From Phaeotremella fagi (Eukaryota; Basidiomycota; Tremellomycetes; Tremellales; Phaeotremellaceae): 64,000 nt of DNA. Each line of letters opens with the position of its first letter. Positions within the stretch are counted from its first letter, which is position 1. Shown here piece after piece: positions 23,426 through 35,291 of the stretch. A model generated the notes under the pieces. The model was not told the DNA's origin and did not search any database. It worked only from the letters and a program-made list of their open reading frames with translations. The position numbers and the translations under genes were made by a program. The stretch spans positions 744,001 through 808,000 of the forward strand of contig BCHU01000010.1 in assembly GCA_001599715.1 (NCBI GenBank), given 5' to 3'.

Positions 23426-24512
23426 ATGTCCACTCTGCTCGATTTGTCCCACTTGTGTAAGCCAGAAGACTTTCCAGATCACGCATGGTCGTCGTGGCCA
23501 TCGATACCTCCTCACCCCCTGGGTCGCCTTGTGTTGATCACTCCCGATGTGACCGTGGCAGCAGCAAAGACGATCACCGTAGGTCATCGATTCGGACTGG
23601 ATTGGCCAATAGCACCAAGCGGTGGGAGACTCGGTAGTAGAATGCCTGCGGAGCATCGTGTTGTTCGCGTGGACACACTTCCCAAGACCAAAGAGGAGAC
23701 TTTGGCAGCTGGAAAGGTCTGGGCACCTCACTTTGACGATTTGGTCAATTTCAACACCCAAAGTTCGACTCAATGGGATTACTTCATGCATTATTCGTAT
23801 TCTAATAGCGGTATCTTCTATGGAGGATTGACTCCTGAAAGGATTATTGCTCAGGATACAGGAGAATTCGGTGTCTCTGGTGGGTGATATCTGTAGATTG
23901 AGCTGAAGTCAGCCATTGCTAAGACTGGCGGTGTTCAGACCAGGGGAATCCTTCTCGATATCCCCTTGTATCTGAAGGAGAGAGGGTTGCCACCCTTGGA
24001 TCCTCTGTCCAAACCGTCGTCTCATGCTATCAACCTTGATTTCATTCAACAAGCATTCTCGCATTTCAAGGTCAAGCCGCAACTCGGTGACGTCCTGCTT
24101 GTTAGGACTGGCTACCAGGATTTGATCGTGCAAGATCACGCTCTGAAAGTAAAAGGTGGGGAAGGAATTCTAGCATCCAATCGCTGGGCAGGAGTCGAAG
24201 CAAGTGTTGAAGTCATGCAATGGATCTGGACCACTGGCATCGTCGCTGTCGGTTCCGACAATCCTACTTTTGAGGAATGGCGTGAGTGAGACTTGTGAAT
24301 GTCACTGATTTATAGCCCATCCCTACCCTGAAATGTCTCTTCATCCGATTCTACTCTCTGGCCAAGGGATCATGATTGGAGAGTTGCTTCGTCTCAATGA
24401 GGTGGCTGCTGAGTGTGGACGCTTAAGGAGGTGGTCATTTTTCTTCAGCAGTAACCCGCTGTACGTTGAACATGGCATTGCAAGTCCTACAAACGCTGCG
24501 GTAATATTTTAG
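23426..24512 (+). CDS. Cyclase-family hydrolase (kynurenine-formamidase-like fold)
   Basis: Three exons joined across introns near 23881-23911 (VS-AIAKTGG) and 24290-24315 (EEW-PHPYPEMSLHP). The protein starts MSTLLDLSHL and contains QWDYFMHYSY, TRGILLDIPLYL, GDVLLVRTGYQD and GIVAVGSDNPTFEEWPHP. It ends SFFFSSNPLYVEHG then SPTNAAVIF before TAG at 24510-24512. This end and the DN-P-E-W element are characteristic of fungal proteins annotated as the putative cyclase family. The usual H-x-G-T-H-x-D metal motif is replaced or weak in the segment QWDYFMHYSY, so activity is uncertain. It follows the SDR gene on the same strand (86 bp), and its stop is 18 bp from the convergent transporter stop. A lactone or amide ring opening role would fit the cluster (inference). 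Confidence 0.78.
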
Positions 24513-24530
24513 AACATGCATCTAGTATCC

Positions 24531-26108
24531 CTACTCCCGTTTCATACTACCGTTGGGAGCAAAGAGAGCAGCAACGAATACACCAGACGCCATAAAGGCC
24601 ATCACTACCCATGCCAAATAACCGTGAAGTAATTGCTTCGAGACTGATAAAGCAAACAACGCGTTGATACCTGCTGGTACAAAGGATTTGACTATACCAC
24701 TGATGGCTGCGGCGACTGCGTTCACTGTTGCGAGCCCTACCGGGGGCGTAGATAGGTTGAGAAGGAGTTGTACAGCAGCTGGATATCAGTAATGACTTGA
24801 TACGGACCTACTGAACGAAACGTTGACCAATTGGCCCCCAGACGCGTACAGCCCAATCATCACCATTGCCATGGTATGATTGCCCTTTCTGGCGAAAACA
24901 TTGGCCAACACCGGAGTAACCATCTGTAACGGGAAGACTGTAGAAATGAGGATAAACATCTTGTGCGTCCCATAGTGTCGATCAAGTCGAGGCATCACCA
25001 CCAATAACCAAAGACTCTGAAAACACGCTGACATCATTCCTACTTCAGCTATATGTCTCGGATCGAACCCCTGACCACCAAGTTTGACAGGAGTGAACAG
25101 GTATAACGGGAAGAGGGCGTTGAGCGAGAAAATGACGGCAACACTCCAGCCAAAGATGGCCAACATACGGATAAGAGGTTTGGTGAGGATTTCTTTGATT
25201 GGGGGTGGAGTAGCGCACTCTGCAGGGCGAGTCTAGAGAGTCAGTTGGTTCGATTGATTCGCTTGCCTCTTTAAGAAACAATACACAAACTACCATAGCT
25301 GTGGCACAAAGAGTTCCGCAAACCAGCCCAGGTAATGAATAAGGATAAGAAGTGAACAGTTTCGAATCCTTGAAAACACCAGGATACTGCTTCACAGGGT
25401 TCGAGCAGAATCCACCGAGCATGGGTCCAAGGAGAGCACCGAGATTAGCGGCAAAGGCAAAAAAAGAGAATCTGAAATCAGCCAAGAATGACAGATCACT
25501 CACGCTCTAGCCTGATTGGTGTGGTCACAATTCTCTGTAAACAGTGTACGAATGACCATTGATCCACCACCAAACACACCAGCTACAAATCGTGAAGCGT
25601 ACATTTGCCAGATATGAGTAGAGAAGCCGAATGCCACAGTTGCCATGCAGGATCCGAAAAGTGCCAAGATGAGTACTGGTTTTCTCCCCCACGAATCAGC
25701 AGCTTTGGCCCAGAAGAAGACTGATTTCAGTAAAGAGCTTCGGGTCTACCTACGAGACAAAAACTGAGTCCAGGAGAAACTCGCTTCGACCAAGCCAACA
25801 GAATATCCGACCTCCTCCACGGTCGCTTCACCAGTGTCCACTATCATCTGTTGAATGAAGGGAAGAAGTACGGAGAATGTTAACTGAGGTTAGCTGATGT
25901 CGAGTGAGTCACTTACTGGCTCGCATATTCGTGCAAGAGCTAGTACGGCTATTTGTTTCTTGTCCAGGGGAGTGGGTGTGCTTCTGTTATCTTCGACATC
26001 ACCCCCAGTGTCAACGGCATCCACAGCACCATACACGGGTGATTCACTCAATAAACCCTCAGTATCTGAATCGGGCATCGTTGTAGAATCACAAGAGGAA
26101 ATTTGCAA
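24531..26108 (-). CDS. MFS transporter, DHA1/ZIFL type
   Basis: Twelve-helix major facilitator with a long acidic N-terminus (start 26108, or the internal MPDSDTEG). It then reads KKQIAVLALARICEP, the family's entry into helix 1. Helix 2-3 loop material at about 25600-25720 encodes a G-R-K-P-V-L element. AFSFFAFAANLGALLGPMLGGF forms helix 5, then a large loop, PDHDRHYGT-like loop and final helices ending FAPNGSMKRE at 24531. Four or more introns. Sequence style matches fungal DHA1 proteins near YCR023C/ZIFL. It shares a promoter of roughly 220 bp with the GH28 gene, suggesting co-regulation. Confidence 0.75.
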
Positions 26109-26331
26109 TGATTCAACTGATAAATTCGGTAGGAGCGTGATTCAATTAAACCGGCAGGGATGCCGTACGACGAAACAAAATGACACATTTCAAGTGGATC
26201 GTGGAGTACGTGGGGATCAATATAGTCATCTGCATCTTGGCATTTGTGTTGTATCTGCTGACGTCTTGGAATTCGGTGAGAGATTGAACCGAATGGAATG
26301 TTGGAAAATGTTTATGAAAGCGTTGTCGCAG

Positions 26332-27893
26332 ATGTCCGCTGACACAACAATGATTGTGCTCACTCTTCTGGTACTGCCTTTGGTTCACGGTTGGGTGGTG
26401 CCCGTTGCCACTCAGCAGGTGTTGGTACCGTCTCATCCAACTCTGGAATACTTTGATACCCACTTTGATCCCAAATCGCAACGTCAGAGACCCCTGTGCG
26501 TCCTCCATCCCAGAGGAGAGGGACTGCTTGACGACGATCCTTTCAAATCTGCAATTGAGAAATGTGGGAACGGCGGTATAATCCGTCTACCCGATGCTAA
26601 CTAGTGAGTGATCACAAGAACAAACTAACTCCAGTACTGTCGGTAACCCACTTCAAATAGAGATGAACGATGCAGTTCTCGATGTCCACGGTTGGATATC
26701 TTATAGTACCGATATTGACAACTGGGTAGCCAACAGATACAAGTTTGATTATCAAAATCTAGCCTTGGCATGGGTAGTGACAGGTTCAGATATCGTTTTT
26801 GACGGAAACGATAAAGGTGGTATCTACGGTAACGGACAGGCATGGTATGATTGGGCCAAAGATGAAGGTAACAAATTCGGTCGACCGATGGCATTAGCTT
26901 TCGTCAATTCCACCAATGTAGTGGTTAAAAATTGGTCAATAGTGCAACCACCTTTTTGGTCTGCTATAGTGATTGACTCAGACAACGTTTGGTTCTATGA
27001 TTACTATGCCAACGCGACGAATTTCAACGATGATCCAGCGGCTAAAGCTCATATTCATACTTGGTTACAAAACACCGATGGGTACGATATTTTTAGATCC
27101 AAAAACTGCGGTGTCGTCAACATGGTTTACCAGGGTGGTGACGATTGTGTTGCAATTAAACCTAATGTCACTAATCTATACATGAGAAACATCACCTGTT
27201 ATGGTGGTACCGGTATAGCTTTCGGTAGTATCGCCCAGTACCCCGGTGTCAAAGATTGGATAGAAAACGTAACCATGAACGAGATTTACATGTATCCATC
27301 CACTCAACATGTTCAAAAGAACGGCCTGTACTTTAAATCGTGGATGGGGTGAGTAAATCATTTGAACGCGCTTAGACCAGTGACGTCCATGGTGAACCAC
27401 CAAATGGTGGTGGTGGTGGGATAGGTTATGCTCGCAACATCACTATCAGCAATGTGCATATGGAGGCAAACCTTCGTCCAGTGTTCATTCAAACAGACGT
27501 GACAGGGATGAACGAGTGGATAGGCAAAGGCCACGATACTGGGCTGTTCCAGTAAGTCCTCCAGAGATCAAAGCTCATCTCTAGATGGTTCGATATGCAC
27601 TTTAACAACGTCTCTGGTACGAGTGAACTGAACAGAGTCGTTTGGGTCGACTGTCCAAAATCCAAACCATGTCATGATATCACGTTTAGTAATTTTACGA
27701 TGACACCGGGGAAAGATGATGATCCAGAGATTCATTTTGTATGTAACAACGTCGTCATGGGAGGTGAGGATGGTCTGAACCAATGCCATCCTGGTGATGA
27801 CACGAGAGAGGGTGAGTAAAAGTGGTTACTCTGCTGACGTCAGGCTGGAAACGGGGCAACAAGGATCATCCAGATAAAGAATATGAGGATTAG
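26332..27893 (+). CDS. Secreted glycoside hydrolase family 28 (polygalacturonase/rhamnogalacturonase clan)
   Basis: A signal peptide is visible (MSADTTMIVLTLLVLPLVHG; start at 26332 preferred, in-frame ATGs also at 26293, 26308, 26314). Five exons, with joins NY-TVGNPLQ, WMG-DVHGEPP, FQ-WFDMHFN and E-GWKRGNK. GH28 core: NTDGYDIFRSKN, QGGDDCVAIKPN, then YGGTGIAFGS and NGLYFKSW. The acids of NTD and GDD are kept, but the usual GHG is GTG and the usual RIK is YFK. That combination is the mark of a GH28 subgroup around exo-acting rhamnogalacturonan or rhamnosidase enzymes rather than classic polygalacturonases. Several N-glycosylation sequons. Divergent from the DHA1 transporter and convergent with the acyl-CoA ligase (49 bp gap). 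Confidence 0.83.
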
Positions 27894-27941
27894 AGAAATA
27901 TATAGACGGGGTATAGTCATCATTTATAAGCAGCCTAATGG

Positions 27942-30450
27942 TCAGTTTGGGATCCATAAGTAACATACCTCAATCTCATCACCGTATTTCCTCGCAATAA
28001 ACGGACGAGCGAGCTTCATTGCTGCCGTCAACATTCCATTCTCGGGTGACCTGTTGACTTAGTGAAATCTTACACGTTACATACCACTCCTCCGTTGTCA
28101 AAATGACATCTTTCAGCAACTCGACACCTTTCAGTCCACCTTTCTTTCCTGTATCCAGCATCTGCTTGAGAATCAATTTCTTGACCTCGACGTCCTTCGC
28201 CCAAGTGGTTGGATCTCCATCTGAGGGTAGACCGGCAGATTTTAAATGAATTCGAAGATTCCCCTCGTGCTAAAATCATCAGATAGGTATCGTAGCAACT
28301 TACGGGAAAGACAATGGCGACAGGACGATCAGCGTAGGCACCAGCACAAACGCATAGCATCAAGGTGACATCTGTAGATGAGTTGAATCCAAACTGCGTA
28401 CCCACCACAGGCTTTGTATATCGATTCAACCTTGTCCAACGCGACATATTCTCCGTTTTGCATTTTGACCTGTAAGTTAGTTCAATCAACCCACACACTT
28501 ACAAGATTCTTGACCCGATCAATGATTTTCAAAGTCCCACTTGGTTCCCATTCACCTATATCTCCGGATTTAAAAAACCCATCTTCCGTGAAACTCTCCT
28601 TTGTAAGTTGTTCGTTTTTGAAGTATCTGAAAGTAAGCGGGATACCAAACAAACATACCCCTTGAAAACGTTCCCCCCTCTGATCTGAATTTCTCCTTGT
28701 GGTGGGTTGTTTGACGCCAGATATCCAGCTTCTGGATAATCTAGAGGTAAGCTTTGGGACCAATCGTGACGTACCTGCTAATCGGACTTCGCAGGATGGA
28801 CCAAGAACACCGACACTTTCCAATTCCCAAAAGTTTGGAGTGGCAATAGTAGCCATACCGCATGTTTCCGTCAGACCGTACGCACCCATGACTGGAGCGA
28901 GGACGGTTGATAGGAAAAGTTGGGTTTCTCGACTGATAGCACCACCTGGGGTCAGCGGATTCTCCATTACACCCACCTCCTGTCACTGCATAGCGCAGTT
29001 TCCCACCCGTCGCTTGCTTGACACGAGCAAAGAGGACTTTGTCGATGACAGCGGTCAATGGCCAAGGAAGAGTTTGTTTAGCAGCTACGGCGAACGAGAA
29101 CACTGCTCCAACAACTGGGCCAGCTTCGTGAATCTTCTTGACCATCCCTTTGCTACAGGTAAGTAAGATCAAACAAAGCACTCACCGAATGATTTCATAG
29201 ATCGCAGGTACTCCACCTATCAAAGTCTTTCCATCAGCGTGATCAACTTGACAACCTACCGGCTTGTACGCCCCAAAGTCCCCTTGGCAATTCCTGACAC
29301 TGTCGTCGAGTAGAGTCTTGACCGTGGCATATCCAATAGGTATACCAAGGAGATAGAACGTGAATTCGAGAAACTAACATCAGATCCAAATCATCCCTCA
29401 CCTACCTGCTCCAGGATATGAGCCAAAGGAAGGAACGCCAGAAGTAGATCTGATTCAGGTTTGAAATACGGTCCCCACAATGCAACACTACCAGCAACTA
29501 GAGAATGAGCATGGTTTCGGTTCGAGACTCACTTGAACAAATGATATTTTTGTTGGTCAAGAGCACACCTTTCGGTGTTCCAGTTGAACCACTGGTATAC
29601 ATGATACAAAACAAATCGTCTTCTGTTGGACCAGGACCATATTGTTCCAGTCCCAATGGATGCTCCTTGCCCAATGTTCTGAGTTCGTCGATAGTCAACA
29701 AACGTCCTCCACGTTCTTTAAGAATTCCCTCGATGATATCCAATTGCTTGCTGTCCGCCCTGTCCTTGCTGTCGAAAACGATGTACTTGACTTTATCAAC
29801 TCTACCCAACACTTTTGCAACCATTTCCAACTGAGCCTGACCACAGAAACAGAGTTGTACATCTGGTTCATCCCATGAAACAAACAACCCTTCTTCGCCG
29901 AGCGTCGTGTAGGCTGTGGTAATGACATGTCCGAGTCTAGCGAATCCTTGAGACATGAGCTGCCAATTGAGAGAAGTATCGGCGTAGATTGAAACTCGAG
30001 GACGTGATGAGATTGGGATGGAGAGATCAGTGAATCCAAGAGCGACCAATCCAGAAGTGACCTCGGACACGATGGAGTCGAGTTCGACATAGGTAACAGG
30101 TTTGGGAGGGGAGAGAGTGAAGCTGTGGTTCAGTGGAGATCGCAGTCTTGCTTACAATTTCCACACTTTCTCTTCATCAATCCCGTCGCGATTCTTGACT
30201 ACCTTTTTCTCTTCAACAGTGTCTATAACATCACGATAGGAGCAAGCCACTCTGTTCCCATGGGTCTTGGCCTTGAAGGTGAGTGAGAACTGATCATCGG
30301 ACTTACGGCGTACTTGAAGATATCCCCAACAACGACGACTTGATCACCAGCTGGTCGTGTTACGAGTTCATCGGGTGATAGATGAGATCTACGTATCGTT
30401 GGGTCATTTGGAAGTGGTATAGTTGCGGTTGCTTTGGTTCTGGTAAACAT
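27942..30450 (-). CDS. Long-chain acyl-CoA synthetase (AMP-forming)
   Basis: ANL-superfamily ligase that activates fatty acids to acyl-CoA via an acyl-adenylate. The P-loop YTSGSTGTPKGVLLTNKN lies near 29540-29600. Then come YGLTETCG, an inserted GEIQIRGG...FQG region, GFFKSGDIGEWEPSGTLKI, and DRVKNL. The C-terminal EEWSPENGMLTAAMKLARP appears only after an intron near 28045-28082 is removed. The stop TGA is at 27942-27944. Start at 30450 (MFTRTKATATIP). About ten introns. FAA-type layout with an N-terminal extension; no peroxisomal SKL-type signal is visible. A CoA ligase inside this block may serve lipid metabolism only, so cluster membership is uncertain. Confidence 0.85.
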
Positions 30451-31083
30451 TGTGTGTACAGTCTGTTGGATGTTGTGCTAAGCCATCGTCATTCATCGAT
30501 CGGCGGTGACAACCCAATGGAACTTTTTATCTGTGCCTCCCTTTAGTTTTTATCAACCAACCTTACGATGTTGCATCGCAAGCAATCCAGTACAGGCATC
30601 CACTCTACATCTGACACTTTCCACTTCCATATATCAATCCACTGGATATAAAAGCCTAGTCGTGAAATGATGATTTGCTCCGTCGTGATCACGTTTGGGG
30701 TTTTCTGTTCAATGACGATCAGTGCCATATGACTCGGACCTCTTTGATTCTGTATTCATGATTCGGTCACTCATTATACCGTATCCAGCGCCGATGCTAC
30801 CTGTTAGTAACAAAAAAGAACGTTCATCCATCCTCAAGGTCGGTAAAAAACACCTAGCGTGTTCTGTACGTGCATTGTACGTGCAACTTAGCCTGTTTCC
30901 CCCGAAATCGTATCCACTCGGCATCTTCATTTTTGAAATTGCTCTTTATGCTTGACGGATCCATCGAAATCGCAGTCATCGCCAAAGGTAGCGGAGTATT
31001 GATACCCCAGTGCGGCCCCATGGTGCTCATCAATCAGAAGTATAAAAACCAACATCCAAGGATTTCATCCAACCTCATCCGCC
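30451..31083. other. Divergent promoter region, acyl-CoA synthetase / GH3
   Basis: 633 bp between divergent start codons. It contains a TATAAAA word at about 30644-30650 and another 43 bp upstream of the GH3 start. Short open frames on both strands have no recognisable content. No RNA gene or repeat seen. Confidence 0.45.
31041..31048 (+). promoter_or_regulatory. TATA-like box of the GH3 gene
   Basis: TATAAAAA lies 43 bp before the ATG at 31084, preceded by a CAATCA word. A strong TATA element so close to the start fits an inducible secreted-enzyme gene. Position implies a very short 5' UTR. Confidence 0.4.
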
Positions 31084-33641
31084 ATGCTTCAAGCTCTCTT
31101 TGCAGTTTTAGGTCTTCTGCCATTGATTTCGGCTCAATATGTCATTCCACCAATCTCGGGAGCTGATGGTTGGGAAGCAGCGTACACCCAAGCCAAAGCT
31201 CTAGTAGCTCAAATGAACACGACTGAAAAGTTGAGTCTCACTCAACAAGGGGCAAACAGTTTACGAGTTGGAACTGTAGCTCGTCTGGGTTATGATGGTC
31301 TATTCTATGCCGATGGTTCTGAAGGAATTCGAGGTGCTCCATTCGCTTCTGCTTTCGAGCAGGCTCTTAATTGTGAGTAGACTTTGTTGCAAAGCTGATC
31401 CCTAGCTGCTGCCAGTTTTGACAAGGACGTCATGTTACGTCGAGCCAAGGCTATGGGCGCCGAATGCTATGGAAAAGGAATCAACGTGTTGTTTGGTCCT
31501 GGTGTCAATCAATTAAGAACACCAATGGCTGGTAGAGGGTTTGAATGTATGTCAAGAAATAGTCGTAACTGACGTTAGACTTTGGAGCCGATCCGTATCT
31601 CGCTGGAGTGGCAGCTGCTCAGCATGTCGAGGGGTGAGTTCAAATTCAACCTAAACTGATATCAGTCTACAATCGCAAAAAATCATCGCCATGATGAGAC
31701 ATTACATTGGAAACGACCAAGAATCGGGTCGTACCATTTCCAGTTCAAATATGGATGAGAGGTGAGTGTTGAATCGTACTCTGCTGAAACCAGAACCGCT
31801 CATGAAATCTACTTGTGGCCATTCCAAGATGCCGTCCACGCTGGTGTGGCAGCTACAATGTGTTCATACAATGCCTTGAACGGGACCCATTCTTGTGGTA
31901 ACGAAGTATCTCTAGGTCGATGGCTTCATGAAGAGCTCAATTTCCAAGGCTTCGTCTTATCAGACTTCCAAGCAATCCCTTATGGTCAAGAGATTCAATC
32001 TGCCAATGCCGGTTTAGACAGTTTGATAGGAGGAGCTTTGGTTCCACCTGGAAGTACAGTTAAACCAGTAGGAAGTAGGTCACAATTAATATTAAACTGA
32101 CGATCAGCTCCGTTTGGTGCCAACAGCACACTCTCAGCTGCGTTAGCCAATGGAAATTTCTCAGAAGCCAGATTGACAGATATGGCGACCAGAATCGTAG
32201 CAGCTTGGTTCAAAGTTGGTCAAAATGATAAATTCCCTGCTCTGAACACCAAAATCAATGTCTTGGAACCAACGACTAATGAATTGATTCGAGAATTTGG
32301 AGCGAAATCTATCGTACTATTAAAGAACAACAACACTTTGCCTTTAAAAAACGTTTCATAGTGAGTGAACAAATGAGCTAGCTGACTCCAGTGTATACGT
32401 CTTTGGTCAATCAGCTTGTAAGTTGGGGTTTTGTCTCTGCTGACCTGCAGCCGTTGATCTGTTTGGGTTCCCTCGTCCGCAAAGCGGTGGATTCTCGATT
32501 GACAACGACATGGGAGCTTTCCCCGGTGGTCAGGGATCATCATATGCTAATTTACCTTACCTGATAACGCCACTGGAAGCACTCCAGCAAAGGGCACGCA
32601 AAGAGCGAAGTCAAGTGTTTTCATACCTGGACAACTTCAATCACACAGTTCAGCAAACATACGCAACAGCTGGAAACGCAGTGAACGCCACTTGTATTGT
32701 TGATGTCAGACAACAATGTTCTGAGGGTTACGACAGAGCCAACCTTACCGCGTCCTGGGAGGGTGACGCTACGATTTTAGCGGTTGCTTCAAAGTGTAAA
32801 AATACGGTAGTCGCTTATAGCTCGTGTGGACCTTTCAATGTTACTAGCTGGAAAGATCATGTCAACGTTACGGCTATCATCGATGCTGGTGGTTTGGGTC
32901 AAGAAGCAGGTCATGCTTTGGTCGATGTACTGTATGGTGATGTCAATCCGTCGGCGAAACTACCTTACACTCTGGGTTTGAAGGTAAGATCGAAGATCGG
33001 GTTTCACTGACCACTAGTTAACCGATTATCCAGCGCTGGTAGATTTCAATGACACGATTGTCAAAGTGAACGGATCTTTTAATGTAGGTGGTGGTATGAA
33101 TTTGACTGAAGTTAGGACATCAACTACACCGAAGGGCTGTTCACCGATTACAGATGGTTCGACAAATACAACATTACACCAGCATACGAGTTTGGTTTCG
33201 GTTTGTCATACACTACATTCGAGCTATCACAACTTTCGACTCAACCCTCTTCAGCCAAACTAGCCGTCAACGCTGCTGCGAACTCTACCAATCTCTACGA
33301 CTGCCTTGCACTAGTCACGGTGAACATCAAAAACACCGGTCAAGTGGCAGGAACGGAGGTACCTCAGCTCTATCTTGGATCACCTGCTGCTGGAGCTCCT
33401 ATCAAAACTTTGAGGGGGTTCGAAGCGGTAAATCTACAACCTGGACAAACATCCACCGTTAGTTTCAATCTCACTCGTAGGGATTTAAGGTGAGTGTGAT
33501 GTTTGGTAATTTCTGACTTGCAGTTATTGGAACGTCTACACTGCTGGATGGACTCTTCCTAAAGGGTCGTATCAGGTATATCTTGGTACATCGAGTAGAA
33601 ACATTAAGCTTTCAGGGGTGTTGACCTTGAATTTGGAGTAA
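31084..33641 (+). CDS. Secreted glycoside hydrolase family 3 beta-glucosidase
   Basis: Signal peptide MLQALFAVLGLLPLISAQ, then the GH3 (alpha/beta)8 domain: DGLFYADGSEGIRG, INVLFGPGVN, RHYIGNDQESGR, CSYNALNG, and FQGFVLSDFQA. The Asp in LSDF is the expected nucleophile. The second domain contains SIVLLKNNNTLPLKN and GGQGSSYANLPYLITPLEAL. The C-terminal fibronectin-III-like domain contains GTEVPQLYLG, then LRGFEAVNLQPGQTSTVSFN and SYWN, ending LTLNLE at 33641. Six to eight short introns. Many N-glycosylation sequons. It hydrolyses terminal beta-glucosides, releasing glucose outside the cell. Convergent with the PrpD-family gene (90 bp gap). Confidence 0.88.
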
Positions 33642-33731
33642 GGATATGGTTGCAAAGATTTAGGAAATTTTGAATATAATAAGGAAAAAACTTTAATATA
33701 ATAAGTAATTATTGTTTATAATGCATAGGAA

Positions 33732-35164
33732 TCAGTTTACAGTTAACAATCCAATCAACTCCTTGATATTCTCCTTCTCCCCCAAGCCCCAAACGGCATC
33801 AACTACTCTCTGCGCATTGGCCGTACTCATGACAGACTCGAATAGCTCTACGGCTTTATGCTCTACTTCCTGTTGCGTCATTGGATTCTGGATCCTACCG
33901 CGAACGTTTCGACCTTGACTTGAAGTGAAGGTTTTGGATTCACCGATGATATCCACTTCCACCGTTGCCTCGAATTTATCCTGATCCTTTGGGGCTGGCA
34001 AGAACCTGATCCGCTTACCTACCTCCACTATAGTCGGATCCAACATTAGAGATTCGTCATGAGAAGCGTTGAAGGTCAAATGCCCTTCGACCACTGTAGC
34101 TGCCATGCAGTGTCTGAGACTGAGATCCGGCATGGCATTGGCATCACCGATAACGGCGTACCAATCGGGATGATAGAATATTCGAATCGCCCCAATCTGA
34201 CGTTAGTGCAGTAAAGCTACCACCCACTTGCCTGTTCCTTTTTCGCACGAGATTGCTCAAGTATCTCTTCCAAAGCAGCTAATGGAGCTGCAATTGGGAA
34301 TCCAACTGAATATTTCTTAATATCCGTTTCCAACATCCTAAACCTCGTACCCAAACCTTCAACTTCAATCTTCAGTGGGGTGTTTGGTGAAATAGCATCG
34401 AAGAAGTTACGATCGTTTCCCAAAACATCACCATCACCAGTGAAACCGTGATGCACCATCATCACGCATTTAACAGCGTTGCTCGCTGGCATGCCAGCGA
34501 AGACGTATGACTTGAGGGTATGAGCCTTGTCGAGTCGCCAAGTGGTAAGTCCTGAAACCTCTTGCGAGAGATAATTGAGAAGGATCAGAATTTGAGTTGG
34601 TTTGAAACGGAGCAACATTGCACAGGCTAATCCTGCTCCGAACAACGGCGCAAAAGCATGACAAGAAAGAGAGGACCGAGCAAATGACATGCAGGGAACC
34701 AGTGCCTCCCCTAGATGTCAGTTACGTACAGATGGTAACCTACCGAATCGAATCGTCATTTCGTACCCCCAACAAACAGCTCTAACGAATTCCTCTCCGG
34801 TTGCATCATTCCATTCTGCAACAGCCAGTACAGCCGGCAAAACACCACATCCAGGGTGGGTTTGACTAGTTTCGTGAGAATCATCAGATTCATCTGCATG
34901 AGCACTCATCCCATTGGCAAGAGCGGCTTCGACAATGGGACATTTCAAGGATGAACCGATGATCGACGATTCAAAGGGGCCGTTTGGGTAACGTGATTTG
35001 ATATACGGAAGGGTAGCCTGACCAGCGGTCAAAGGTGAGCCAGAGGAGATGGCCGCCAAAGTGTCTAGAATATGTGTAAGAGTTTTGTGCTTGACATCAG
35101 GTGGTAAAGGGGTGTTTAGCGCAGTGGAGAGATGATCAGCAATGATTACTCCTGGTGTAGACAT
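33732..35164 (-). CDS. MmgE/PrpD-family dehydratase or decarboxylase
   Basis: Two intron joins (RFG-EALVPC across GTAGGT...CATCTAG near 34705-34745, and KKEQ-IGAIRIFYHP near 34200-34235) give about 450 aa. The N-terminal helical domain contains ANGMSAHADESDDSHE then QTHPGCGVLPAVLA, the family's D-D-x-H and H-P motif region. The lid domain contains YVFAGMPASNAVKCVMMV and ends with LGEKENIKELIGLLTVN. Members include 2-methylcitrate dehydratase and cis-aconitate decarboxylase, all acting on polycarboxylic acids. The substrate cannot be chosen from sequence. It is divergent from the oxidoreductase gene with 127 bp between starts, so the two are probably co-expressed. Confidence 0.83.
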
Positions 35165-35291
35165 CTTTGAAGTTGTAGAGTAAGATGTTAGTTAATATCG
35201 TTTATAACCCGAATCCAAAGATTTGCCGGTGGGTACCACGGATAAATTACAATACTTAAGTAAGACTCTGCCTACACATCTACACACCACC

